Notes: generated by a model from the sequence alone, not told the origin. Positions 1 to 9,268 are shown, numbered from the stretch's first letter. The stretch: DNA of 64,000 nt from Chryseobacterium sp. KACC 21268 (GCA_028736075.1 CP117875.1:310001-374000), one strand, 5' to 3'. Made by a program: numbers and translations.

Positions 1-1
1 A

Positions 2-61
2 AGATTAAGAGCCGTTCCTCACGCAACCTTGAGTATTGAAGCAAAGAATATGCAACGATAA
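2..61 (+). CDS. TraR/DksA-type zinc-finger protein, C-terminal tail (partial)
   Basis: An open frame enters from the left edge and stops at TAA 59-61, giving 19 residues that end in ATLSIEAKNMQR. From memory this matches the C-terminus of the TraR/DksA C4 zinc-finger proteins that often lie just upstream of lspA in Flavobacteriia, and lspA is indeed nearby. These proteins bind the RNA polymerase secondary channel. The zinc cysteines would lie outside the window, so the call rests on the tail and the synteny only. Confidence 0.7.
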   Translation, partial: RLRAVPHATLSIEAKNMQR

Positions 62-139
62 AACATTATTGTTGTAAAAACATAACTTACAAAGCAAGAA
101 GCATTTCTGATGTTTCTGCTTTGTATTTTTTTTATAAGG

Positions 140-382
140 ATGGTTCTAATTATTATTTTACTTTTGGCGGTCTTGATCGGTTTTTTTGTCTTTAAAAACA
201 AATCGGTCAAAAATATTTTCCAACCCGAGCAGAAATATTATACGATTGATGATGAGTTCAATGCAAAACGCAAGGAACGACAAGATGAAATCGACAAACT
301 TCTGAGCAAAATCGGGAAAAATGGATTGGACGACCTTACAGAAAAAGAACGCAAAAGACTGGACGAACTTTCTCGCAAATAA
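140..382 (+). CDS. small membrane-anchored protein, DUF6576-like tail
   Basis: Predicted 80-residue protein with one N-terminal membrane segment (about residues 2-18), then a basic linker and an acidic/basic C-terminal helix. The C-terminus (DKLLSKIGKNGLDDLTEKER) resembles the short helical motif called DUF6576, otherwise found at the cytoplasmic end of Bacteroidota rhomboid proteases. No catalytic residues are visible. ATG 140 is preferred because it places the hydrophobic helix right at the N-terminus; ATG 110 in the same frame would add ten mostly hydrophobic residues. It lies between the TraR/DksA tail and lspA. Function unknown. Confidence 0.72.
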   Translation: MVLIIILLLAVLIGFFVFKNKSVKNIFQPEQKYYTIDDEFNAKRKERQDEIDKLLSKIGKNGLDDLTEKERKRLDELSRK

Positions 383-462
383 GTAATTTGAATTACATTT
401 GCAAAAAATTTCTATTCTCAGAAATTGAATATAATCATCAATTAAAATTAAAAAATTACAAG

Positions 463-654
463 ATGGAATCCATAATTGTACACCCAAAAAACGCGATGGA
501 ACTCACGGCGCTGAAAAGTGTTCTGAAAGATATGAACATCGAGTTTGAAAAATTTCACACCAAAAATAATTTTCACAATAAGAAAACGGTTCAGAAAATC
601 AACGATAGAAAAGAGAAAAAAATAACGAGAACGCCTAAACCAAAAGGATTGTAA
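463..654 (+). CDS. small basic protein, DUF2683-like
   Basis: 63-residue protein starting at ATG 463 (MESIIVHPKNAMELTALKSV). An upstream in-frame TTG at 388 would add a poorly structured extension and is not favoured. The N-terminal half resembles the short Bacteroidota family DUF2683, sometimes annotated as antitoxin-like; the C-terminal half is very Lys/Arg-rich (about residues 27-63), as if it bound nucleic acid or a partner. No toxin gene is adjacent. Its stop codon overlaps the lspA start (TAATG at 652-656), so the two are probably translationally coupled. Confidence 0.75.
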   Translation: MESIIVHPKNAMELTALKSVLKDMNIEFEKFHTKNNFHNKKTVQKINDRKEKKITRTPKPKGL

Positions 655-1298
655 TGAAGAAAATAATTGCAATTACGTTTCTAATCTTATTAATTGACCA
701 GTTTTCCAAAATCTACGTCAAAACGCATTTCTACCTCGGCGAGAGCATCAACGTTTTTGGATTGGATTGGTTCAAACTGACTTTTGTTGAAAATCCTGGA
801 ATGGCTTATGGACTGCATTTCGGAGGACTTTGGGGCAAATACGCTTTGATTATTCTAAGAATTGCTTTGGCCATCGGAATGGTTGTACTTTTCAAAAAAT
901 GGCTGAGAGAAGGCGCTTCCAATTACCTCATCATTCCAATGGCAATGATATTTGCCGGCGCAATCGGGAATGTTTTCGATGGGATTTTCTACGGTGTGAT
1001 TTTCGACAGCGGAACGTTCTACGACGTGGCTTCCGAAAGATGGATTGATTATGGAGGTGTTTCCAAACTCACCGCATTCGGAGACGGCTATTCTGATTTG
1101 ATGAAAGGTTGCGTGGTCGATATGTTGCATTTTCCTTTGGTAGATACGACTTGGCCAGATTGGGTTCCGATTTTCGGGGGCAACAGAATTGAGTTTTTCA
1201 AATACATTTTCAACGTTGCAGACAGCTCGATTACGGTTGGCGCATTGTTCTTATACATTTTCAGAAAGAAAGCCTTCCCAAATGGTTTGGATTTTTAA
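654..1298 (+). CDS. lspA: lipoprotein signal peptidase (signal peptidase II)
   Basis: Inner-membrane aspartyl protease that removes the signal peptide from diacylglyceryl-modified prolipoproteins; several lipoproteins in this window would be substrates. 214 residues, longer than the ~165 of Proteobacteria because of an insert between the last helices, as is usual in Bacteroidota. Visible motifs: N-terminal helix with DQFSK (15-19), ENPGMAYG (46-53), GNVFD (105-109) and FNVAD (186-190). D109 and D190 are the predicted catalytic pair. The start overlaps the stop of the preceding small gene by one base. Confidence 0.95.
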   Translation: MKKIIAITFLILLIDQFSKIYVKTHFYLGESINVFGLDWFKLTFVENPGMAYGLHFGGLWGKYALIILRIALAIGMVVLFKKWLREGASNYLIIPMAMIFAGAIGNVFDGIFYGVIFDSGTFYDVASERWIDYGGVSKLTAFGDGYSDLMKGCVVDMLHFPLVDTTWPDWVPIFGGNRIEFFKYIFNVADSSITVGALFLYIFRKKAFPNGLDF

Positions 1299-1301
1299 CG
1301 T

Positions 1302-1943
1302 ATGAAAATTTTCAAAAAAATATTAGTTACAGGACTGATTTTCTTCGGATTATCAGTTCTTTTTGTTTTGTTCGCGAACTACACGATTGATTATGAGGCA
1401 GAAGATAATGTAACTTCTGACATCGGAAATCTTCCGAAAGAGAAAGTTGGACTTCTCTTGGGAACGAGCAAAATCTTGGCGAATGGAAAGCCGAATCCAT
1501 ATTTCGTCAATCGGATAAAAGCTACGGCAGAACTTTACCACGCAGGCAGAATTCAAAATATCATTGCGAGCGGAGACAACTCCAGAAAAAATTACAACGA
1601 ACCGGAAGATATGAAGAATGCGCTCATTAAGTTAGGCGTTCCAGCTGATAAAATCTATGAAGATTTCGCTGGTTTCAGGACTTTGGATTCTGTGATTCGG
1701 GCTAAGGAAATTTTTGGACAGGAATCTTTTATCGTGATTTCTCAGCGTTTTCACAACGAGCGCGCCATTTATCTCGCACACAAAAACGGCATCTCAGCTT
1801 ATGGCTACAATGCGAAAGATGTGGACAAAGAAGCAGGTTTCAAAACCAATGTGAGGGAAAAATTTGCAAGAGTGAAGGTGTTTTGGGATTTCTTTTTTGG
1901 CGTGGAACCGAAGTTTGGAGGAGAGAAGATTTTGATTAAATAA
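1302..1943 (+). CDS. SanA/YdcF-like DUF218 membrane protein
   Basis: 213 residues: an N-terminal membrane anchor (about 8-26) followed by a DUF218 domain with the family's GTSK (55-58), ASGDN and VISQRFHNERA motifs. E. coli SanA, the best-known relative, contributes to envelope barrier function and vancomycin exclusion at high temperature. The biochemical activity of the family is not settled. It starts three bases after lspA stops, so it is co-transcribed with it, which fits an envelope role. Confidence 0.85.
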   Translation: MKIFKKILVTGLIFFGLSVLFVLFANYTIDYEAEDNVTSDIGNLPKEKVGLLLGTSKILANGKPNPYFVNRIKATAELYHAGRIQNIIASGDNSRKNYNEPEDMKNALIKLGVPADKIYEDFAGFRTLDSVIRAKEIFGQESFIVISQRFHNERAIYLAHKNGISAYGYNAKDVDKEAGFKTNVREKFARVKVFWDFFFGVEPKFGGEKILIK

Positions 1944-2007
1944 GTTTTATTATTTTAGTAAATCTCCAATTCTCTAAATATTTTTTTAAAATTAATTAAA
2001 CTAAACT

Positions 2008-2697
2008 ATGAAAACAATTATTCACTTCTTACTGTTTTTTCCTCTGGCTTTTTTCGGGCAAAATATGAATATGGTTGACAACAATCCTTACATTGAAGTG
2101 ATTGGTAGCGCAGAAAAAGAAATTGCACCAAACATAATTACTCTAAGAATCGTACTGCAAGAAACAAACGACAAAAATAAAATTACGATTGACGAACAGG
2201 AAAGAACCTTAAAGGAAAAACTTAAGGCAGGCGGATTCGATTTAAAAAACCTCGTCATAAGAAATGCCAATGCAAGTTTGCTGAAACTGAGCAGAAAAAC
2301 TAATGATGTCATCAACAGAAAAGAATATCTAGCTAAAGTTGGAAATTCTGTAGAAGCTTATAAGATTTTCAAAATATTAGATGAAATCAATGTGAAGGAA
2401 GCAAGTATTTTTGAAACAAATCATACTGACATTCAAACGTTCAGAAAAGAAGTAAAACAGTTGGCCTTAAAAGTTGCAAAAGAAAAAGCAACCGATTTGC
2501 TAAAATCAATCGATGAGCAAATCGACAAACCATTAATCATACGCGAAATTGACGAGAACGAAAGCATTCAAATTAAAAATACATATTCTAATGTAGCTGT
2601 TGGATATTATCAAGAGGAAACATCTGCGAATGATTATTTGGACATCAAACCTATCAAATTGAAATATCAGATGTTTGCAAGATTCAAAATTAAATAA
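2008..2697 (+). CDS. secreted SIMPL-domain (DUF541) protein
   Basis: 229 residues with a signal peptide (about 1-17, ending FFGQ) and one SIMPL/DUF541 domain over most of the mature protein. The typical opening strand IEVIGSAEKEIAPNIITLRI (about residues 29-48) matches the family pattern of a Gly-x-Gly/Ala strand followed by a Pro and an alternating hydrophobic strand. SIMPL proteins form periplasmic or surface oligomers whose role is poorly known. It is preceded by a 64-base AT-rich gap and is probably a separate transcript from lspA. Confidence 0.85.
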   Translation: MKTIIHFLLFFPLAFFGQNMNMVDNNPYIEVIGSAEKEIAPNIITLRIVLQETNDKNKITIDEQERTLKEKLKAGGFDLKNLVIRNANASLLKLSRKTNDVINRKEYLAKVGNSVEAYKIFKILDEINVKEASIFETNHTDIQTFRKEVKQLALKVAKEKATDLLKSIDEQIDKPLIIREIDENESIQIKNTYSNVAVGYYQEETSANDYLDIKPIKLKYQMFARFKIK

Positions 2698-2849
2698 AGA
2701 CAACAGAAGTTACAGTACTAAGATTCGTAATAGTCATTACATTTAAATTAAAATCACAAATCCGCAAGCAATTATCAAATCTTCAACCGAAATTTGAAAA
2801 GACCAAGATTTTGACCAATTAAATTTAGTACTTTTAAAGTATAAATTTG

Positions 2850-4022
2850 ATGATGAAAAAAACTTACCTGATTTTATTAATGTCCTTAATTATATTTTCT
2901 TGCAAAAAAGAAAATCAATCGGAAGGTTATTTGAATCCGGAAGATTATGACGCACAATTGCTCGGAATTCCGAAGGCTCAAATCGATTCTATCCGAAAAA
3001 GCGAAGAAAGCAAACAAGCAGTTTTGAGGAAAGTGTCGTACGAATTGGATTCTGCCACAACGATTGATGTGATGCTTCCTATCAGCAATTTTCTTAAAGA
3101 ATATTCATTTTCTGGCGACATTAGCTTGACGGACCCAAACGCAACTTCCGTACCTGAAGGTTTTGAATATCCGGAATCCATCAGCATTCAGAATCCTATT
3201 TCCGATGGCGATTCCGGTGAATTGCTATTGGTCGGGAAATCTGCAAATGCTAATATCTTTCCGGTTTCTGATATTAAAAAATTCAATGAGCCGGAAAAAA
3301 TTCTTTTCGAAGACAAAAATGCTTTGCTATACGTGGATGGCTATGGTCGCAAGAAAATGTATTACAGGCAATATAATCCAGCAAACTCAACGTACTACCT
3401 CTACACCGCCGAAGTTCCGAAATACAACGACCCGAAGCTTCAATATGCCTCACTTTTCTCAACTTATAAAAAAGCGCAAAATCTTTTGGCTTTTGACAAG
3501 GAAACCTTACCCGAAAATCTGACTTGGGAAAAAATCAAACCGAGCCCTTCTGAGCCAGAATTCAAAAACTACCAGGTCTATTACAAATCATTGGAAAAGG
3601 AACTCAAATATTTTCTTAAAGACAATGACAGCGTCAATATCAACCGAGATAAAATGCAGTTTTACTTCTATCGTGACGAAGACCATAGCAAAAATACCTT
3701 CAATCAAGTTGGGATTTTGGGAAACTCAGAATTTGCAGGAACGTTTGAGGATTTGAATTTTGACAACCGAATGTATTCTGGCTATTTCAAACAGATTTAT
3801 GCTCGTGATGATGAATTCAAATTTATCAGAAACATCAGTGAGAACAGTATTTTGATGAAAGCCATTCAAGTTGGATACAGCTCTGACACGGTAAGTTATT
3901 ACATCATCAGTTCCATCAAGACAGAAAAAGGACAGTTTTATCTCATCAGTCCGACCAACGAAAATGGAGATGATTTGACCTCGTTGATGAATGATTATTT
4001 CAGCAAACATTTAAAAATATAA
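2850..4022 (+). CDS. lipoprotein of unknown function
   Basis: 390 residues with a lipoprotein signal ending in the lipobox IFSC (Cys18), so it is predicted to be membrane-anchored after LspA processing. The mature part is hydrophilic, mixed alpha/beta and without a family I recognise. A TTG three bases upstream extends the frame by one codon, but ATG 2850 (or 2853) is the natural start. It sits between a SIMPL protein and another lipoprotein on the same strand, suggesting an envelope-associated group. Confidence 0.8.
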   Translation: MMKKTYLILLMSLIIFSCKKENQSEGYLNPEDYDAQLLGIPKAQIDSIRKSEESKQAVLRKVSYELDSATTIDVMLPISNFLKEYSFSGDISLTDPNATSVPEGFEYPESISIQNPISDGDSGELLLVGKSANANIFPVSDIKKFNEPEKILFEDKNALLYVDGYGRKKMYYRQYNPANSTYYLYTAEVPKYNDPKLQYASLFSTYKKAQNLLAFDKETLPENLTWEKIKPSPSEPEFKNYQVYYKSLEKELKYFLKDNDSVNINRDKMQFYFYRDEDHSKNTFNQVGILGNSEFAGTFEDLNFDNRMYSGYFKQIYARDDEFKFIRNISENSILMKAIQVGYSSDTVSYYIISSIKTEKGQFYLISPTNENGDDLTSLMNDYFSKHLKI

Positions 4023-4073
4023 TTGTTTGCTTCTGGCTTTTAGCTTTTTACTAATGTTCTAATATTAAAAATT

Positions 4074-4640
4074 ATGCTTAAAATATTTCAACTCTTTTTA
4101 ACTTTAATTGTGCTTTCAATCGTCACAATCTCCTGCAATCCCGTTGGAGAAATAGTTTCCGAAGAAAAACCGCTGGACGACCAATTGGTCAACACCACAG
4201 AAAACATTGATTTGAAGAAAGGTGACGTTCTCGTCATTTGGGGGAAAATGGATGCATCATTTCTGGAGAATAACAATGTTCCTTCTTTTCGCTTGAACTA
4301 CAATCTCAGCTTGGATGGAAAAACCATTGAAAACTCTACTGTGACGATGTTTGCGGGCAATGATAAAATCATCAATTCTACGCACGAAGTTAGAAAAGAC
4401 GAGAAGGAAGAAGAAGAACAAACTCAGAATGAAACTTCTGATGATGAAAATAATTCTGAAGAAACGCCAGAAGAAAAACCTGAAAAAATCGTAAAATCTG
4501 ACTGGACTTTTGAACAAGAAGTGATTCAAATTCCAATTGAGAAAGACGGGAAATATACTTTAGATTACAAAGCCAGCAGTGATAGTGAATCGGCGAGAAG
4601 TATGTTTACGAAAGTGGCTGTGATATTGAGGAAGAGATAG
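4074..4640 (+). CDS. lipoprotein with acidic low-complexity region
   Basis: 188 residues with a lipobox TISC (Cys21). After about 85 residues of ordinary sequence there is a Glu-rich, low-complexity stretch (about residues 104-141) and then a short beta-rich C-terminal segment. No enzymatic motif is visible. It follows another lipoprotein gene by 51 bases and the pair may be co-expressed. Function unknown; a role in envelope or outer-membrane complexes is possible but unsupported. Confidence 0.75.
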   Translation: MLKIFQLFLTLIVLSIVTISCNPVGEIVSEEKPLDDQLVNTTENIDLKKGDVLVIWGKMDASFLENNNVPSFRLNYNLSLDGKTIENSTVTMFAGNDKIINSTHEVRKDEKEEEEQTQNETSDDENNSEETPEEKPEKIVKSDWTFEQEVIQIPIEKDGKYTLDYKASSDSESARSMFTKVAVILRKR

Positions 4641-4658
4641 TAAAGACAGGAATTTAAT

Positions 4659-5141
4659 ATGAAATTAAAAGAAATCGAACTTACCGAAAATAACCATTTC
4701 ATTGCAATGGAATACTATTTTTTAATATTAAATAGAACTTTCCTTATCTTAAAATTGGATGATTTTTTAGTTGGAATACAGGCTAACGGAATGGTGAGTG
4801 TTGAAGGAGGTGGAGATATAATCACGCATTTTGTAACTTCAAAAATGGCTATCGATAATGATTTAGAAAATCCTTTTTCTTATTTGAAAAATAAGTATTT
4901 AGATAAAATCGCCAACTTAGATTTATTAGATGGTAGTATCATAAATGCTAACAAAACGAATTTTATTTTAAAAATTTCTGATATAAAATCTGCCACTTAT
5001 AATCCTTCTAAGAAATTCGGAATGGGTCATTATCCTCACGATGGAAGAGTTACAATCCGAACAATTCAAAATAAGAAAAGGGAATTTATTATTCTTGGCA
5101 ACCAATCAGGACAGCACATTGCAAACTTACTGACAAAATAA
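4659..5141 (+). CDS. hypothetical cytoplasmic protein
   Basis: 160 residues, no signal peptide or membrane helix, rich in Ile, Asn and Lys. It starts 18 bases after the acidic lipoprotein gene. The sequence has a soluble alpha/beta look with a C-terminal segment containing HYPHDGRVTIRTIQNKKREF, but I do not recognise a family. The frame is fully open between two well-supported genes and its amino-acid composition resembles its neighbours, so it is probably real. Confidence 0.65.
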   Translation: MKLKEIELTENNHFIAMEYYFLILNRTFLILKLDDFLVGIQANGMVSVEGGGDIITHFVTSKMAIDNDLENPFSYLKNKYLDKIANLDLLDGSIINANKTNFILKISDIKSATYNPSKKFGMGHYPHDGRVTIRTIQNKKREFIILGNQSGQHIANLLTK

Positions 5142-5176
5142 ATAGAAACAAATGTATTTCGTTAATTGACGCTTAA

Positions 5177-6535
5177 CTACTTCTTATTCAACGTCTCAAA
5201 AGCAATATAATAAATCCCATAAAACACAATCGTCGTCAGAATCATCGCAATGGAAAAAGTGTGTTTCACAAAATCCAAAACATAGTCTTTGAACATAAAT
5301 TGCTCGTCATAAATCCCGCTGTAAAACGGATAAACATTAATCATCGTTATAAGTCCAGCAAGAATCAAGGGGAAAATCCAATTGTACTTTTTGATGTAAG
5401 AGACAATCCAAAAACTGGCGATGTAGATAGCACTCAGCAAAAGTCCTTCCAGCCTTTTATCATTATCAAGAATGTCATTTTTATAGAAAAACAGAATCAA
5501 GACAGATGCGATAATCAGATGAATCTTCTTAGCTTTTTTGAAGTTTGATGGGGAAAGGAATTTTATTTTATCATCAAATCTTATCATTAATAAAGAAAAA
5601 ATATTAATCACGGGAACCCAAACCGAGCTTCCAATCACGCCGTAATATTTCTGTTTCTGAAGGCTTCTTTCCTTCAAAAATTGACCTACAAATCTGGAGC
5701 AAATCACGAACAACGCAATGACAGCAATATTATTGAGCCAACCAAAAACCGTCAACTTTTCTCCGAAGAAATCGAGCTGAAGTGAAACTGCATTTTCAAT
5801 CAAATAAGCGAAACCGAAAATCAAACAGCTGATGGAAATCAAAACTGTAACGCCAAAATATCGGTTGGCAAATTGTAAAACCTTGCTTGAAAAATGGTAA
5901 ATATTTTCCCGATTGATGACACAACCTGTCAGAAATAAAAAGGTACCCAAAAACGCCACACTTCTCACAGAAGTCAGAGCATAATAAATAAAAGTCACGA
6001 TGAATTCGCCCGTTTTCGAACTGAAAGTCCCTGTGGAAATCATTTGCTCCACGATTCCCATATCAGAATTGTAGAGCGAAAACAGACCGAGATTCAAAAT
6101 GAATATTTTTCCAAACGCCCATTTTCCGGTTACCAGTTCTTCCACCAAATATCGTTTGCTCAAAACAAAAATGGCAAGCAATTCTATAATCAAATATGAA
6201 TATTTTCGAATCGTCCCAGAATTGACAATGGTTTCAAACGGAATATAATAATCCAAAAAATTCCGAATCTCTTTCATAAAAAAGAAACACAAAATCAACA
6301 GAGGAAGCGCCATTACAAAGGATTTCCAACGTCTATTGATAACAAAATACCAAAGAAAAAACAAACAGTGAAGCGCCGAAGAGAAGATGTCAAAAATCTT
6401 CGCCAACGAAGAATCTTTTTGCTCGGGATAAAAGAAATTGGTGATAAAATCCACACCTACAAAGATTGCCAGCAAAATCCATAAGCTTTGGATGGATTTA
6501 AAAATCTTCGGCGATAAAACGTCGTTGTTCTCCAT
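5177..6535 (-). CDS. polytopic membrane protein of unknown function
   Basis: 452 residues with roughly ten to twelve hydrophobic helices spread over the whole length. It resembles the large unnamed Bacteroidota membrane proteins often labelled DUF4153 or DUF4173, but I cannot confirm either family. The start is placed at ATG 6535 (MENNDVLSPK); the frame remains open to 6631 but the extra residues look untypical. It lies alone on the minus strand, divergent from trpS. No active-site motif is visible. Confidence 0.72.
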   Translation of the reverse strand: MENNDVLSPKIFKSIQSLWILLAIFVGVDFITNFFYPEQKDSSLAKIFDIFSSALHCLFFLWYFVINRRWKSFVMALPLLILCFFFMKEIRNFLDYYIPFETIVNSGTIRKYSYLIIELLAIFVLSKRYLVEELVTGKWAFGKIFILNLGLFSLYNSDMGIVEQMISTGTFSSKTGEFIVTFIYYALTSVRSVAFLGTFLFLTGCVINRENIYHFSSKVLQFANRYFGVTVLISISCLIFGFAYLIENAVSLQLDFFGEKLTVFGWLNNIAVIALFVICSRFVGQFLKERSLQKQKYYGVIGSSVWVPVINIFSLLMIRFDDKIKFLSPSNFKKAKKIHLIIASVLILFFYKNDILDNDKRLEGLLLSAIYIASFWIVSYIKKYNWIFPLILAGLITMINVYPFYSGIYDEQFMFKDYVLDFVKHTFSIAMILTTIVFYGIYYIAFETLNKK

Positions 6536-6684
6536 TTGTGAAAATATATTTTTACTAATATAATCAAAACCTGGCAGTAGATAATAAAAAAAGAGGTCAA
6601 AGAGACTTTTGTGATTAATAAAAATTGTCAAAACCTTATATCTTTCTTATTTTTACAAACTAAATTTTAAAATCTAAAATTAAA

Positions 6685-7653
6685 ATGTCTAGAATCCTAA
6701 CCGGAATACAAGCCACCGGAACACCACATTTGGGAAATCTTTTGGGAGCCATCATTCCCGCAGTAGAATTGTCCAAACAAGCAAACAACGAATCTTTTTT
6801 GTTCATCGCCAATCTTCATTCTTTGACTCAAATTAAAGATGCAAAAGAATTGAAACAAAACACCTACGAGATTGCCGCAGCTTGGCTTGCCTGCGGACTA
6901 GACACAGAAAAAACTTATTTCTACAGACAAAGTGACATTCCAGAAACCTGCGAACTCTCGTGGCATTTGTCGTGCTTTTTTCCTTATCAAAGATTGACAT
7001 TAGCACATTCTTTCAAAGATAAAGCGGACAGATTGCAAGATGTAAACGCTGGACTTTTCACCTACCCGATTTTAATGGCTGCTGATATTTTGTTGTACGA
7101 TGCGGAAATTGTTCCGGTTGGGAAAGATCAACTTCAACATTTGGAGATTGCGAGAGATGTGGCTTCGAGGTTTAACAATCAAATGGGTGAAGTTTTGGTT
7201 TTGCCTCAAGCAGAATTACAGCAAGACACGAAATACGTTCCTGGAACCGACGGACACAAAATGTCAAAATCGAGAGGAAATATCATTAATATTTTCCTCC
7301 CAGAGAAAGAACTAAAAAAACAGGTAATGTCTATTGAGACTGATTCTACGCCTTTGGAAGATCCAAAAGATCCTGAAACTGATAAAGTTTTCGCCGTCTA
7401 CGCTTTGGTTGCAACACCTGAACAGACTGAAGAATTAAGAGCTAAATATTTGGCTGGAAATTATGGCTATGGTCACGCAAAAAAGGAATTGTTGGATTTG
7501 ATTTTAACAAGATTTGCTAAGGAAAGAGAGACTTTCGATTATTATATGAACAACCTTTCAGAGCTCGAATCTAAACTTCAGGAAGGCGCTCAGAAAACAA
7601 GAAAAATAGCTTTGGAAACGATTACCAGAGTGCGAGAAAGTTTGGGAATTTAA
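6685..7653 (+). CDS. trpS: tryptophanyl-tRNA synthetase
   Basis: Class I aminoacyl-tRNA synthetase charging tRNA-Trp. 322 residues, the usual bacterial length. The HIGH-like motif is TGTPHLGN (11-18) and the KMSKS loop is intact at 192-196, with the Rossmann fold between them and a helical anticodon-binding C-terminus. It stands alone between a divergent membrane-protein gene and a convergent HAD gene, and is followed by a clear hairpin terminator. Confidence 0.97.
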   Translation: MSRILTGIQATGTPHLGNLLGAIIPAVELSKQANNESFLFIANLHSLTQIKDAKELKQNTYEIAAAWLACGLDTEKTYFYRQSDIPETCELSWHLSCFFPYQRLTLAHSFKDKADRLQDVNAGLFTYPILMAADILLYDAEIVPVGKDQLQHLEIARDVASRFNNQMGEVLVLPQAELQQDTKYVPGTDGHKMSKSRGNIINIFLPEKELKKQVMSIETDSTPLEDPKDPETDKVFAVYALVATPEQTEELRAKYLAGNYGYGHAKKELLDLILTRFAKERETFDYYMNNLSELESKLQEGAQKTRKIALETITRVRESLGI

Positions 7654-7678
7654 TTATAATCGAACTTCAACATATAAC

Positions 7679-7704
7679 AAAGCCTTTCAAATTGAAAGGC
7701 TTTT
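7679..7704. terminator. bidirectional hairpin terminator between trpS and the HAD gene
   Basis: Perfect 10-bp stem AAAGCCTTTC / GAAAGGCTTT with a 5-base loop, T-rich on one side and A-rich on the other. It lies between the convergent genes trpS and the HAD phosphatase and could serve both. Confidence 0.85.
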
Positions 7705-7707
7705 CTT

Positions 7708-8406
7708 TTATAAATATTCTTTGACTTCTGACAAATGTTTGATGACTTTCAAATCCACTTCTTGGGGATTATCATCGTAAACATCAAAGAAAATTACATC
7801 AATCCCGAATCTTTGCGCACCTTTTACGTCTGCTATCCAATCGTCACCAATCAAAACACTTTCTGATTTTTCAGCTCTGGCAAGATCTAGAGAATGTTGG
7901 AAAATTTCCGGTCTGGGTTTTCGTACGCCAACAGAATCTGCACTTGTAATGGTTTCAAAATAGTCAGCAATTCCGGAAAGAATACATTTTCTCTCGGTCA
8001 CTTCCTGGAAACCATTGGAGATGATGTGCATTTTGTATTCTTTGGATTCTAAATAATCCAGCAGATCTGCTGCGCCGGGAACCAACTCATTATATTTCAG
8101 AATCTCATCCAGGAAATGATGTTCAAAATAATCTGCAAGATCCTGATCATCTACTTCGAACCTTAAGAAGGTGTTGTAAAATCTATATTTTCTCAGATAT
8201 TCTTTATCAATTTCACCATCGCGGATTTGTTCCCAAAGTTTCTCATTGATGTCGTGATAAGCATCGTGAAACAACTCAAAATCGATGTTATAAAGTTCGG
8301 AGATCTTCTTTTGGGAGAATAATTCCTTGATGGTCAAATATGCGTTTTTGCGGTGATCCCAAAGTGTGTTGTCGAGATCAAAAAAAATGTGCCTTACGTT
8401 TTTCAT
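7708..8406 (-). CDS. HAD-family phosphatase, YjjG-like (pyrimidine nucleotidase)
   Basis: 232 residues. HAD motif I is DLDNT (10-14; nucleophile D10, acid D12), motif II is in HIISNG, motif III is the Lys of GVRKPRPEIF and motif IV is GDDWIADVKGA. The length and cap position fit the YjjG subgroup, which dephosphorylates non-canonical pyrimidine nucleotides and has a house-cleaning role. ATG 8406 is chosen over 8415 because MKNVRHIFFDLDNT is the standard family N-terminus. Substrate is inferred from subfamily only. Confidence 0.88.
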   Translation of the reverse strand: MKNVRHIFFDLDNTLWDHRKNAYLTIKELFSQKKISELYNIDFELFHDAYHDINEKLWEQIRDGEIDKEYLRKYRFYNTFLRFEVDDQDLADYFEHHFLDEILKYNELVPGAADLLDYLESKEYKMHIISNGFQEVTERKCILSGIADYFETITSADSVGVRKPRPEIFQHSLDLARAEKSESVLIGDDWIADVKGAQRFGIDVIFFDVYDDNPQEVDLKVIKHLSEVKEYL

Positions 8407-8484
8407 AAGGCACAAATCTAATCATTTTTGATCCACGTAGGAAAGTTCAATCATAAAAATCAATTATTTAAAATCTAAAAATGC

Positions 8485-8622
8485 TTAGTTCTTTGAAACT
8501 AAAATGGTTTTACTGTTCTTAGTTTTCATCGGATGGATATTCTTGGAATAACTCATCAGAAAATCGATTATTTCTTTTTTCGGCATCAAAGCTTTCGTTG
8601 TTAAAGTGTCGTTTTTTTTCAT
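8485..8622 (-). CDS. 45-residue ORF downstream of the ECF sigma gene
   Basis: A short frame too small for most gene finders: ATG at 8622, TAA at 8485-8487, encoding 45 residues starting MKKNDTLTTKALMPKKEIID and ending VSKN. It is basic, with a central amphipathic segment (IIDFLMSYSKNI). It starts 55 bases after the sigma-factor stop on the same strand, so it may be expressed from the same transcript. The composition looks protein-like. I recognise no family with confidence; it could be a sigma-associated small protein or a chance ORF. Confidence 0.5.
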   Translation of the reverse strand: MKKNDTLTTKALMPKKEIIDFLMSYSKNIHPMKTKNSKTILVSKN

Positions 8623-8677
8623 AGGCTGACTTTTACAACAATAACGCCAAAAGAAAATCTTTATTATTAAATATTTA

Positions 8678-9268
8678 TTATTTTGTCAAAATTATTTTAT
8701 GCTCGTCCATAATCTTTCTAAGGTTGATCAGCGCATATCTCACTCTTCCAAGTGTAGTATTGATACTTGTATCTGTATGATCTGCAATCTCTTTGAAGCT
8801 TAATCCATCAAAAAACCTAAGCTTGATCACCTCTTGCTGGTTCTCAGGAAGCATTACGAGCATTTTCAAAAGATCGTCATTTATTTGCTTATCTATCAAT
8901 CGGTCTTCGATATTGCTTTCCGGTTCTTTGATGATATCAAAGATGGAAAACTCTTCGTTTTCATAAGATGTTTCGGAGATCTTGATGTGTTTGGATTGCA
9001 GGCGGAAATGATCGATGATCAAATTGTGTGCGATCCGTTTTGCCCAGAGAATGAATTTGTTTTCCTCCTTGTAACGGCCTTCTTTTAGCGTCACAATAAT
9101 CTTGATAAAGGTATCCTGGAAGATGTCATTGGCCAAATCTTCGTCCATCAGTTTGTAATAGATGAAGCTGAAAAGATCTTTCTTGTGCCTGTTAATCAGA
9201 AGAGAAAGTGAGTTTTCGTCACCATTCTGATATTTTAGAATCAATTGGCTATCAGTTTGCGTTTTCAT
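8678..9268 (-). CDS. ECF-type RNA polymerase sigma factor
   Basis: 196 residues with sigma-70 region 2 (about 25-90, including FSFIYYKLMDEDLANDIFQD) and region 4 (about 135-190, including a helix-turn-helix at LSFKEIADHTDTSINTTLGR). Regions 1 and 3 are absent, as in ECF factors. No anti-sigma gene is adjacent, unlike many Bacteroidota ECF/FecR pairs that drive SusC/D loci, so it is more likely a stress or envelope regulator. Target promoters cannot be read from this window. The 215-base upstream gap presumably holds its promoter. Confidence 0.93.
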   Translation of the reverse strand: MKTQTDSQLILKYQNGDENSLSLLINRHKKDLFSFIYYKLMDEDLANDIFQDTFIKIIVTLKEGRYKEENKFILWAKRIAHNLIIDHFRLQSKHIKISETSYENEEFSIFDIIKEPESNIEDRLIDKQINDDLLKMLVMLPENQQEVIKLRFFDGLSFKEIADHTDTSINTTLGRVRYALINLRKIMDEHKIILTK

